Assembly (NCBI GenBank): GCA_910588195.1
Contig: CAJUPN010000009.1
Coordinates: forward strand, 1-64,000
DNA length: 64,000 nt
Reading direction: 5' to 3'
Source: an uncultured Bacilli bacterium
GTDB taxonomy: Bacteria > Bacillota_I > Bacilli_A > RF39 > UBA660
Position numbers and translations under genes: made by a program. How positions within the stretch are numbered: the first letter of the stretch is position 1; every line of letters starts with the position of its first letter. Shown piece by piece: positions 1-7,690 of the stretch. The notes below the pieces were generated by a model. That model did no database searches. It saw nothing but the letters and a program-made list of their open reading frames with translations, and was not told where the DNA came from.

Positions 1-49
1 TTATGTGTCCACTTTTATTTTACAACTTCAAGTATTTAGACTTGTATTT

Positions 50-1801
50 TTATTTTATAGATAAAGTTAAACGGAAACCAATTCCAGGTGAATTTTGTCC
101 AGTATCTCTACCAATACAAAATTGTCCTGCTAAGATTCCTGTAGAAAAACCATTGCCTCGATGGAACCAAATTGCTCCATAGTCAATAAAATTACCCCAA
201 TCACCATACCAACTGTTATGATTTCTAAGAGTACCATCATTATCAGCATATGAATAGAATGGTCCCATTTCTCCTGTTGCATCTCCTAAAATTCTATTAT
301 TATAAGACGTAATTGTAGTCCCATCTGGATATAAGTCTAAATATTTTGAATATGTTACTAGTTCTTCTTCTATAAATCCAGAAGCATCACTTGTACTATT
401 CATATATCCTGCTACATATTCAAAAGCTCCTCCTGACATATCATATATTCCTGTTATGTTTCCTGTTGTGGAAGATTTATATCCTGTTGGAGTATTATAT
501 GGAAGTGTTACATTTGAAGTAGTTCCAGATACACCAGGATGACTGCTTTGATCTGTTTCATCTGTTGCTGCATAACCAGTTAAATGATTTGAATTATTAT
601 TTATTCTAATCTCAGTATTAATTCCATACTTAGAATGTGATAAATATGCCACTGCTCCCCATTCAGTATTCTTCATCATATGTGAATCTAGATTTCTTTC
701 ATAATTATATGCTGTTTTAAACATATTACTTACTGTTGAGCTTCTCCATGAGTACACATTGGGTTTAACGATTACCTTTGATGAATCAATTAAGTTTACT
801 TGAGCAGATGAAGTATCACTCGCATCTTTATATCCAGTCTCAAATTTTCCTACCCACAACCCATTTACATCAAAATTAGTAAATGCTGGATGGGTTAACC
901 ACTCATTTACTTTACTTCCTGTTGAAGGTTCAATGCTATTTGATTCAAATTTAATCTGGATTTCTTTTGCTATGCTTGTTTCTGGTTTTGATCGAATGGC
1001 TTCAGTATAGTTTCCTTCATTGAATATTTGATATCTATATCTTGGTATCCAAACAAAGTATGATTCGATATCATTTTCTTGAATAATATTACCTTCTTGA
1101 TATTCTTTTGATGGACTATCAACAAGTATTACTGCATTAGCCCATTCTTTATTCTCATAGTTATACCATTCTTTACTTGTATTGGCATATGTTACTTCTC
1201 CATTGTCAGAGATTGTTACTGGAACTAGATTTTCTTTTAGTATTGGGTCTGCTCCATTTAATACTGGATCAACATATTTTGTTGAAGGTATATATTCTTC
1301 TCCTAAAGTATCTCTTTCTTTTGGAGTAGCTATTAACTTACATTCAAATTGAATATCTTTTGTTAATTCTTCATTAAAAGCTTTTATCATTTCTACTGTT
1401 ACTTGTCCTGTTTTGGTTTCACTGGATACTAATTCAAATGGACTTTCTAAATTTGTATCTATTCTTACATACTCTGAATAACTTCTAAACTCTTCAGTTA
1501 ATCCACAGTTAATTGTTACACTGGCATCATAATCTTTACTTTTATTGGTTACATCAAATTCTAATATTGATGTTTGATTAACATTCTCTAACTTTTCTGT
1601 TTCAAATGTTATCTCTTTTTTTGTCTCACCTATACTTGCTTTTCCATATGGTGTTTCTGCTCTTGTAAATATTACATCTGCATCAAAACTTGTTGTATTA
1701 AATCCTAGATTCAATGTCCCATTTATTACTAATGTTGATGTTATACTTGCAAATCCAATTACTAGCATAAATACTAATATCATTATATTTCTTTTCTTCA
1801 T
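50..1801 (-). CDS. Secreted/membrane-anchored surface protein with FGE-like (C-type lectin fold) C-terminus
   Basis: Predicted extracellular protein of about 583 residues. The N-terminus (KKR then a hydrophobic stretch, residues 1-25) is a signal or membrane anchor. Residues about 30-170 form a beta-rich domain with 'NKSKDYDASVTINC', very like the N-terminal domain of the BspA-like protein at 7686-9986. The C-terminal 300 residues carry 'GIYDMSGGAFEYVAG' and end in 'GIGFRLTLS', the layout of formylglycine-generating-enzyme-like / C-type-lectin folds used for display rather than catalysis. Start chosen at the ATG at 1801 because AGGAG lies 8 bases upstream; a longer frame to 1828 lacks a ribosome site. 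The Trp/Gly/Asn-rich C-terminal 60 residues resemble variable proteins of diversity-generating retroelements, but no reverse transcriptase is in view. Ligand unknown. Confidence 0.6.
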   Translation of the reverse strand: MKKRNIMILVFMLVIGFASITSTLVINGTLNLGFNTTSFDADVIFTRAETPYGKASIGETKKEITFETEKLENVNQTSILEFDVTNKSKDYDASVTINCGLTEEFRSYSEYVRIDTNLESPFELVSSETKTGQVTVEMIKAFNEELTKDIQFECKLIATPKERDTLGEEYIPSTKYVDPVLNGADPILKENLVPVTISDNGEVTYANTSKEWYNYENKEWANAVILVDSPSKEYQEGNIIQENDIESYFVWIPRYRYQIFNEGNYTEAIRSKPETSIAKEIQIKFESNSIEPSTGSKVNEWLTHPAFTNFDVNGLWVGKFETGYKDASDTSSAQVNLIDSSKVIVKPNVYSWRSSTVSNMFKTAYNYERNLDSHMMKNTEWGAVAYLSHSKYGINTEIRINNNSNHLTGYAATDETDQSSHPGVSGTTSNVTLPYNTPTGYKSSTTGNITGIYDMSGGAFEYVAGYMNSTSDASGFIEEELVTYSKYLDLYPDGTTITSYNNRILGDATGEMGPFYSYADNDGTLRNHNSWYGDWGNFIDYGAIWFHRGNGFSTGILAGQFCIGRDTGQNSPGIGFRLTLSIK

Positions 1802-1957
1802 ACTCTTGACTCCTATTCTCACATACATTATAACTTATTTTAGGTTATATAACAATATAAATTTTAAAACAAATTATTATTTAAACTACAACTTAGCATT
1901 AGTATATCTTAAAAAAATTAAATTTTTTGTCAAAAAAAATAGTTTCAAATTATTGAA

Positions 1958-2623
1958 CTATTTTTTTATATCCCAATCTATTGGTTTTAATCCATTTTTA
2001 ATTAAAAAATCATTTGTCTTAGAAAAAGGTTTGCTTCCAAAAAAACCATATCTCGCACTAAAAGGAGAAGGATGAGCACTTTCTATAACTAAATGTTTAG
2101 GGTTAGTAATAAAAGCCTTCTTACTTCTAGCAAAATTTCCCCATAATATAAAAACAATGGGAGTATCTTTACTGTTAAGCAATTTTATAACATAATCAGT
2201 AAAAGGTTGCCATCCTAATTTTGAATGACTGTTTGGAGTATCTTTTATAACTGTTAGAGTACTATTTAAAAGAAGAACTCCTTCTTTTGCCCATTTGGTT
2301 AAATCGCCACTTTTAGCTGGCTCTATCCCTAAGTCTTCATATAACTCTTTATAAATATTTTTTAAACTTGGAGGAAGAGGAGTTGGATCCTGAACAGAAA
2401 AAGATAAACCATGTGCTTCTCCTTCTCCATGATATGGATCTTGACCAACTATAACAACTTTTACTTCATTAAATGGTGTTAATTTAAAAGCATTAAAGAC
2501 ATTTTCTCTCAATGGATAAATTGTCTTAGTATCATATTCTTGTTTAACTAAAGCTAAAAACTTTTTGAAATTCTCACTATTTTCTAAAACAGTTAATGCT
2601 GTATCCCAATCATTACCTATCAT
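1958..2623 (-). CDS. ung: Uracil-DNA glycosylase (family 1)
   Basis: Removes uracil from DNA at the start of base excision repair; cytoplasmic. Family-1 motifs are intact: 'GQDPYHGEGEAHG' with catalytic Asp at residue 62, and 'HPSPFSARYGF' near residue 185 (the His loop). Length of about 221 residues matches the family. The ATG at 2623 is preferred over the ATG at 2629 because GGTGAT sits 4 bases before it. It lies downstream of rlmH and a small unknown gene in the same direction. Its pathway relatives in this window, the TIGR03915/TIGR03916 radical-SAM pair often linked to UDG domains, are 36 kb away. Confidence 0.97.
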   Translation of the reverse strand: MIGNDWDTALTVLENSENFKKFLALVKQEYDTKTIYPLRENVFNAFKLTPFNEVKVVIVGQDPYHGEGEAHGLSFSVQDPTPLPPSLKNIYKELYEDLGIEPAKSGDLTKWAKEGVLLLNSTLTVIKDTPNSHSKLGWQPFTDYVIKLLNSKDTPIVFILWGNFARSKKAFITNPKHLVIESAHPSPFSARYGFFGSKPFSKTNDFLIKNGLKPIDWDIKK

Positions 2624-2653
2624 GTACATCACCAACTATATTGTATCACAACT

Positions 2654-2995
2654 TTATCTAATATTCCTACTTAATTTTGGAGATGAAACACTCTCATCTA
2701 ACTCTGGAAAATTATTAGCTAAAATTTCTCTAAAAGCCTCTACTTGCATCATTCTAATAAGTCGATATTCTGCTAAACCATACCCATCACGAAAAAGTAA
2801 ACCAAGAAATCCAGAATTCATTTTTTCCCTTTTTATTCTATCTCTCAACTGTGGTAACACTTCTGGATTTCGAAAAATCAAATCTACAAAATCTGAAGTA
2901 TACCTATAAATATCAAGTACAAATAAATATTCTTGAACACATCTCTTATCATCATGTAAGTAGCCCCAAATTCGTTCTAAACTTGTCATATACAT
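2654..2995 (-). CDS. Conserved-looking small hypothetical protein
   Basis: I do not recognise this 113-residue protein. It looks soluble and largely helical, with no signal peptide or membrane segment, and is rich in Arg and aromatic residues ('ERIWGYLHDDKRC', 'RDGYGLAEYRLIRMM'). A strong AGGGGG lies 7 bases before the ATG at 2995, which supports real translation. It sits between rlmH and ung on the same strand with a 19-30 base gap to ung, so it is probably co-transcribed with it. Confidence 0.6.
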   Translation of the reverse strand: MYMTSLERIWGYLHDDKRCVQEYLFVLDIYRYTSDFVDLIFRNPEVLPQLRDRIKREKMNSGFLGLLFRDGYGLAEYRLIRMMQVEAFREILANNFPELDESVSSPKLSRNIR

Positions 2996-3087
2996 AAATA
3001 ATCCCCCTAAAAAGTATGTATATTATAACATCTAAAATATTTAATGCAAGAAAAAATATGATTTATAAAAATCATATTTAATATCTT

Positions 3088-3522
3088 TTATTTATGATAT
3101 GTCTCATTATTTAAAATCTTAAATGATCTATATATTTGTTCTAATAAAACACCTCTAAACAATCCATGGGGGAAAGTATTATTACCAAAAGATAAACGAT
3201 ATTTTGCTAGAGCAAGAACTCTTTCATCAATTCCATTTGAACCACCTATAACAAAAGTTATATTGCCATATTTCATTAACCACTCATCAATATTTTTTGA
3301 TAATTCTAAGCTCGATAAATTAGTACCACCAATTTCCATAGTAACTAAAAAATCTGAAGACTTAATATTTTTTAATATTAAATCCCCCTCACTTTTTATA
3401 TCACTATCTTTAAGTTCTAAAATATCTACTTTATGATACTTGCTTATTCTCTTCTCATAATCACTTATTAATTTAGATAAATATTCTTCTTTTATTTTAC
3501 CAACACAAATTACTTTTATCAT
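3088..3522 (-). CDS. rlmH: 23S rRNA (pseudouridine-1915-N3)-methyltransferase RlmH
   Basis: SPOUT-class methyltransferase that methylates pseudouridine 1915 in helix 69 of 23S rRNA on assembled 70S ribosomes. Visible family marks are the N-terminal 'MIKVICVGKIKE', the SAM-binding knot 'FVIGGSNG', 'RGVLLEQIYRSFKI' and the terminal YHK. The ATG at 3522 is chosen because it overlaps the TGA of the upstream walJ gene (ATGA), a translational coupling arrangement, and gives the family length of 144 residues. The walJ-rlmH neighbourhood is typical of Firmicutes origin regions. Confidence 0.96.
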   Translation of the reverse strand: MIKVICVGKIKEEYLSKLISDYEKRISKYHKVDILELKDSDIKSEGDLILKNIKSSDFLVTMEIGGTNLSSLELSKNIDEWLMKYGNITFVIGGSNGIDERVLALAKYRLSFGNNTFPHGLFRGVLLEQIYRSFKILNNETYHK

Positions 3523-4283
3523 ACTTCTATACAATCCACTCTTTCTTTTTGCTTAGCAACAACAATATTATCAAATTCAACTCCATTTTCCTTTAGCGAA
3601 CTTTTAAGTGTTGTTAAAGCTAATTCTGGATCATTGTTCTCTTTAGAAATATGAGCTAATACTACCTCTTTGGTATCTGGACCAATGAACTTTGATAGAT
3701 AAAATGCTGACTGTTGATTTGAAAGATGGCCTTCATCACTTCTAACTCTTGCTTTTAGCCAAGCAGGGTATCTACCATGCATAAGCATTTCAACATCATG
3801 ATTACTTTCAAAAATATATATCGAATGGTTAGTAAGTTGATTAAACAGTTTGTGATTTATATATCCTGTATCAGTTACATAAACAGCACTTTTACCATCC
3901 TCTTTAAAAATATATCCTCTACTCCCTGGAGCATCATGACTAGTTTTAAATATCTCTACTGAAAAGGTATCAAAATTTATTGGTCCTTTATCAAATATTA
4001 AATTTGGATAATCATTTAAAAATTCTAATTCTTTCATCATCTTTTCATCTAGGAACACTAATGGTTTATTATTTTTAAAAAACACTTTCATAGCACCTGT
4101 ATGATCAGCATGCGTATGAGTTATAAAAATATAATCTATTTGCGAAGGAGTAATATCTAATTCAGCTAATTTACTAGTAATATATTTATAATTCATACCT
4201 ATATCAATTAGCATTTTTTTATTCTTAGTCTGAATTAGTGTAGAATTACCTTCACTTCCACTTGCAAGAACTGAAACTAACAT
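3519..4283 (-). CDS. walJ: WalJ/YycJ metallo-beta-lactamase-fold hydrolase
   Basis: Member of the YycJ family of MBL-fold nucleases, which in Bacillus are implicated in DNA repair and lie downstream of the walRK operon. The sequence shows 'ASGSEGNS' at the N-terminus, the metal motif HTHADH at residues 56-61, and the conserved 'SHDAPGSRGY', 'SNHD' and 'AHISKENND' segments; length 254 is normal. Its start overlaps the last 7 bases of the M23 peptidase gene and its stop overlaps rlmH, so the three genes are coupled. The regulators walR and walK are not in this stretch. Confidence 0.93.
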   Translation of the reverse strand: MLVSVLASGSEGNSTLIQTKNKKMLIDIGMNYKYITSKLAELDITPSQIDYIFITHTHADHTGAMKVFFKNNKPLVFLDEKMMKELEFLNDYPNLIFDKGPINFDTFSVEIFKTSHDAPGSRGYIFKEDGKSAVYVTDTGYINHKLFNQLTNHSIYIFESNHDVEMLMHGRYPAWLKARVRSDEGHLSNQQSAFYLSKFIGPDTKEVVLAHISKENNDPELALTTLKSSLKENGVEFDNIVVAKQKERVDCIEV

Positions 4284-5788
4284 GCAAATATTGACTTACA
4301 TGGATCCATAACAGACCCACCGTGGTAAGGTCTTCCAATCCATACTCCTAAATGTAAATGTGTTCCTGTTGAAGCTCCTGAAGATCCCATTAAACCAATT
4401 TTCTCTGCTCTACCAACCTTCTGTCCTTCTTTAACTAATATCTTAGATAAATGCATATACTGTGTTACATATCCATTTGGATGTTCAACATAAACTGCTA
4501 AACCTTCTGATTTATTTCGATCATGATTAACATAATAAACAACTCCATCTTTAACAGAATATATTGGTGAACCATAACCACATCCAGATATATCTATTCC
4601 CTGATGCATTTTACCCCAACGCCACTTAAATTTAGAAGTAATAACAAATGGCGAAACAGTAGGCCAACTCCACTCAGAATTCCCCTGAGATTTATCATAG
4701 TAATAATATCCCCCACCAATTTTTTTAGTACCATGGACTTCGACTTGATTAACTACTGGTTTTACAACTTGCGACTGAACAATTGCAAGAGCTTGAATTT
4801 CTCCATTAATATATTTAATATCTTGTGTCATTCTATTAATACCATCTTGCCCTTTTGTTGTTACATTAGAATAATCAGTATATTTAGTTGAATCATTTAC
4901 TACTTCAGTTTTATAAGCAACTGAAACATCTTCAACAACCGTTTTACGATATACAACACTTACAAGAGGAGCAATAAGTCCAACATTAATTATTTCACCA
5001 GGGGTTAATAGTACATTGGCTGCTGTAAATTGTGGATTTGCAATAAGTAACTCTTCAATATTTAAATTATGAGCTTCTGCAATTGACTCTAAATCTTCTC
5101 CCTCTTTTATAGAATACTTTTCTTGTTCCTCTAAAGTCCCAAATAAAAGATATCTCGACAATTCATCAACTGTTGAAAAAATATACTCTTCAGTAGAAAC
5201 TAAATCTTTTTTTATTGTCATAGTTTCTTCAAAATAAACTGATGAAATTACTTCTCCAGTTTCAGTTATTTCTTTTTGGGTATTCTCTTTATAATTATTT
5301 AAATCTTCTGTACCGATAAATGATTTAGCAGTATTATATAAGGCCTCGTCAAAAATAGTTTTATCTAACATATAAATATGAATTGGAGCTCCCGGTTCTA
5401 ATATTTCCCCATCATTGGTAATTTTCTTTTCCGTATAAGTAATTGTTGCATTATATCCCTCTATAGTGAATGGTTCAATATCTTTTATCTTATTATATAT
5501 AGAAACAGAATCTACAATATCATCTTCATAAGTATAAACTTTTTTTATATCTAAACCACTTGGAGGATATACTTTATCAACTTTATATTTCTCTTTTATT
5601 TCTGATTGCTCAGTATCTATTAGATTTAATAATTCATCTTTATTAGCTATCAAGCCAATTTTTTCTCCATCAAGATACACTTGATATACAGAGGTGGGTG
5701 TCCCAGCAACTCTTGTATCCATCCCTACAAAAAACAGTAGACATGAAAATATTATAGTTATAAATCCCCCTAAGATTTTACTCTTCAT
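4277..5788 (-). CDS. Cell-wall M23 peptidase with LysM and G5 domains
   Basis: Secreted peptidoglycan hydrolase of the LytM/M23 zinc endopeptidase family. Order of parts: N-terminal membrane anchor or signal (residues 1-28), a long variable region (30-215), a LysM peptidoglycan-binding domain (225-269, 'YSIKEGEDLESIAEAHNLN'), a G5-like domain (278-352), and the M23 domain (385-503). Zinc ligands are visible as H395 and D399 in 'HQGIDISG', and H477/H479 in 'THLHLG'. AGGAGG lies 4 bases before the ATG. It sits between dnaB and walJ, in the place of walH/walI in Bacillus, which suggests a cell-wall homeostasis role. Confidence 0.93.
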   Translation of the reverse strand: MKSKILGGFITIIFSCLLFFVGMDTRVAGTPTSVYQVYLDGEKIGLIANKDELLNLIDTEQSEIKEKYKVDKVYPPSGLDIKKVYTYEDDIVDSVSIYNKIKDIEPFTIEGYNATITYTEKKITNDGEILEPGAPIHIYMLDKTIFDEALYNTAKSFIGTEDLNNYKENTQKEITETGEVISSVYFEETMTIKKDLVSTEEYIFSTVDELSRYLLFGTLEEQEKYSIKEGEDLESIAEAHNLNIEELLIANPQFTAANVLLTPGEIINVGLIAPLVSVVYRKTVVEDVSVAYKTEVVNDSTKYTDYSNVTTKGQDGINRMTQDIKYINGEIQALAIVQSQVVKPVVNQVEVHGTKKIGGGYYYYDKSQGNSEWSWPTVSPFVITSKFKWRWGKMHQGIDISGCGYGSPIYSVKDGVVYYVNHDRNKSEGLAVYVEHPNGYVTQYMHLSKILVKEGQKVGRAEKIGLMGSSGASTGTHLHLGVWIGRPYHGGSVMDPCKSIFAC

Positions 5789-5796
5789 AAATCCTC

Positions 5797-7155
5797 CTAT
5801 TCACCTTGAACATTTTTTACATAATTTCTAAAATTACTGATATTCTTTTCAAACAATATTTCTATCGTTCCTGTTGCTCCTGAACGATGTTTACCAATAA
5901 TCAACTCTGAAAGTGAAATATTGTTTTCTTCAACAGCTCCAGCAGGCTTATTATAATAATCATCACGATAAAGGAAAGCTACAATATCTGCATCCTGCTC
6001 TATTGATCCTGATTCTCTTAAGTCAGACATAATTGGTCTTTTATTTTCTCTTCCTTCAACATTACGAGAAAGCTGAGCAAGTGCAATTACTGGAATCTCA
6101 AGTTCCATTGCCATTGTCTTTAAACTTCGTGATATATCTGATACTTCTTGTTGTCTATTATTACCATACCCTGGACCACCAGATATTAACTGTAAGTAAT
6201 CTATTACAACAAGACCCAACCCTTTACCAACAGAAGCTAGTCTTCTACATTTAGCTCTTATTTCACCAATTGTAATTCCTGGAGTATCTTCAATAAATAT
6301 TGGAGCATCAGAAAGTTCACTCATAGCTTCATTTACTTTCTTCCAATCATCATGATTTAGTTTACCTGTACGCAATTTATTTCCTTCAACAGCACCAACA
6401 GCACTAATCATTCTCATCATTAATTGTTCAGCACCCATCTCAAGGTTAAATACAGCTACATTCTTACCACTAGTAATCGCCGCATTAGTTGCAATATTTA
6501 AAGCAAAAGCTGTTTTACCCATTGCTGGACGAGCTGCAATAATAATTAATTCATGTGGATGGAGTCCACTAGTAATTTTATCAAAATCATAAAATCCTGT
6601 AGCAATACCAGTTACATCTTGATTACTCTTTGCCAAAGCTTCAAGTTGTTCTTTTGTACTCTTAACAACTTGAGCACTAGTTTTAAATTCACCAGCTTTT
6701 CTCGCTTTAGTGACAGAAAATATTTCTTTTTCAGCTTTTTCAATAATACTATTAGTATCATTAATTTCATCTCTAGCTGTATTTTCAATATTTTCACAAA
6801 CATGAATCAAACTTCTTCTTAGTTTCTTTTCTCGAACTATATTAATGTATGTATCAACATTAGAAGCTGATACAACCGAATCAATTACTTCACTTAAAAA
6901 CTCAACGCCACCAATTGAATTAATTGGTGTAACTTTTTCAATCTCATTTTTTAAAATAATTGCATCCATTGGTTCTTTTCTTGCATGAATATCTTTCATC
7001 GCTTCAAAAATAGTAGCATTCTTTTTATCATAAAACATATCACTAGATAGTTCTTCACAAACTTTCTCCAGTGCATAACTTGACAAAAAAGCACATCCTA
7101 AAACATTCATTTCTGCTTCCAAATTTTTAGGTTCATCTTTTTTTATTTCAGGCAT
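5797..7155 (-). CDS. dnaB: Replicative DNA helicase DnaB
   Basis: Hexameric 5'-3' helicase of the replication fork (called DnaC in Bacillus). The N-terminal domain (residues about 8-110) binds primase; the RecA-like C-terminal domain carries the Walker A 'ARPAMGKTA' (208-216), a Walker B ending in 'VVIDYLQLIS', and 'HRSGATGTIEILFEKN' near the end. The 452-residue length is typical and no intein is present. It follows rplI by 13 bases, the conserved rplI-dnaB order of Firmicutes, and is followed 8 bases later by the M23 peptidase gene. Confidence 0.98.
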   Translation of the reverse strand: MPEIKKDEPKNLEAEMNVLGCAFLSSYALEKVCEELSSDMFYDKKNATIFEAMKDIHARKEPMDAIILKNEIEKVTPINSIGGVEFLSEVIDSVVSASNVDTYINIVREKKLRRSLIHVCENIENTARDEINDTNSIIEKAEKEIFSVTKARKAGEFKTSAQVVKSTKEQLEALAKSNQDVTGIATGFYDFDKITSGLHPHELIIIAARPAMGKTAFALNIATNAAITSGKNVAVFNLEMGAEQLMMRMISAVGAVEGNKLRTGKLNHDDWKKVNEAMSELSDAPIFIEDTPGITIGEIRAKCRRLASVGKGLGLVVIDYLQLISGGPGYGNNRQQEVSDISRSLKTMAMELEIPVIALAQLSRNVEGRENKRPIMSDLRESGSIEQDADIVAFLYRDDYYNKPAGAVEENNISLSELIIGKHRSGATGTIEILFEKNISNFRNYVKNVQGE

Positions 7156-7168
7156 GCTATTTCACTTC

Positions 7169-7606
7169 CTATTCAACATGTACATTAATATTTGCTATTA
7201 CTTTTTTATGTAAGTTAATATCTACAATATGTACTCCTAAACTATCTATTGGATGATTACAACTTATTTTCTTTTTATCTATATCATAACCAAGCTTTTT
7301 TAATTCATCAGATATCTGTTTTGCAGAAATACTTCCAAACATTCTTCCATCTTTTCCTGTTTTAACCTTAAACTTAACAGTTATATTAGCTATCTTTGAT
7401 TTTATTTCTTCACATTCTTTAATTAATGCATCTTCTGCATCACTACGAGACTTTAAATCTCTTTCTAATTTATTCTTGTTTTGAGTATTATAAGGAACAG
7501 CAAGACCCTTATTTATTAGAAAATTTTTTGCATAACCTTCTGAAACATCAATAATTTGATCTTTCTTTCCTTGTTTTTTTACATCAGTAAGTAAAATAAC
7601 CTTCAT
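7169..7606 (-). CDS. rplI: Ribosomal protein bL9
   Basis: Large-subunit protein bL9. The N-terminal signature 'MKVILLTDVKKQGKKDQII' followed by 'GYAKNFLINKGLA' is diagnostic, then a long helix and a C-terminal domain with 'GRMFGSISAKQI'. The length of 145 is normal. AGGAGGAG lies 6 bases before the ATG, and a TATAAT (about 7634-7639, minus strand) upstream marks a likely promoter, so rplI probably begins the rplI-dnaB-M23-walJ-rlmH transcript. Confidence 0.98.
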   Translation of the reverse strand: MKVILLTDVKKQGKKDQIIDVSEGYAKNFLINKGLAVPYNTQNKNKLERDLKSRSDAEDALIKECEEIKSKIANITVKFKVKTGKDGRMFGSISAKQISDELKKLGYDIDKKKISCNHPIDSLGVHIVDINLHKKVIANINVHVE

Positions 7607-7670
7607 ATTATTTCTCCTCCTATGCCTTTATATTATATCAAATATAACTACATTTTGCATTAAAAAAAGG

Positions 7671-7690
7671 AAAGTTAATTTCCTTTTAGA
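7671..7690 (-). terminator. Rho-independent terminator after the BspA-like gene
   Basis: On the minus strand AAGGAAA, a 5-base loop and TTTCCTT are followed by a run of T. It begins at the stop codon of the BspA-like gene and separates it from the rplI operon. Confidence 0.8.

Noticed and set aside
1..50. Small hairpin CAAGT/ACTTG with a T run on the plus strand at the left edge
   Set aside because: A 5-bp AT-rich stem at the window edge without a visible gene to end; could be a terminator of a gene outside, but cannot be supported.
1806..2075. 89-aa plus-strand ORF across the gap between ung and the surface protein
   Set aside because: Mostly antisense to ung, Lys/Asn/Phe-rich AT-driven sequence with no ribosome site.
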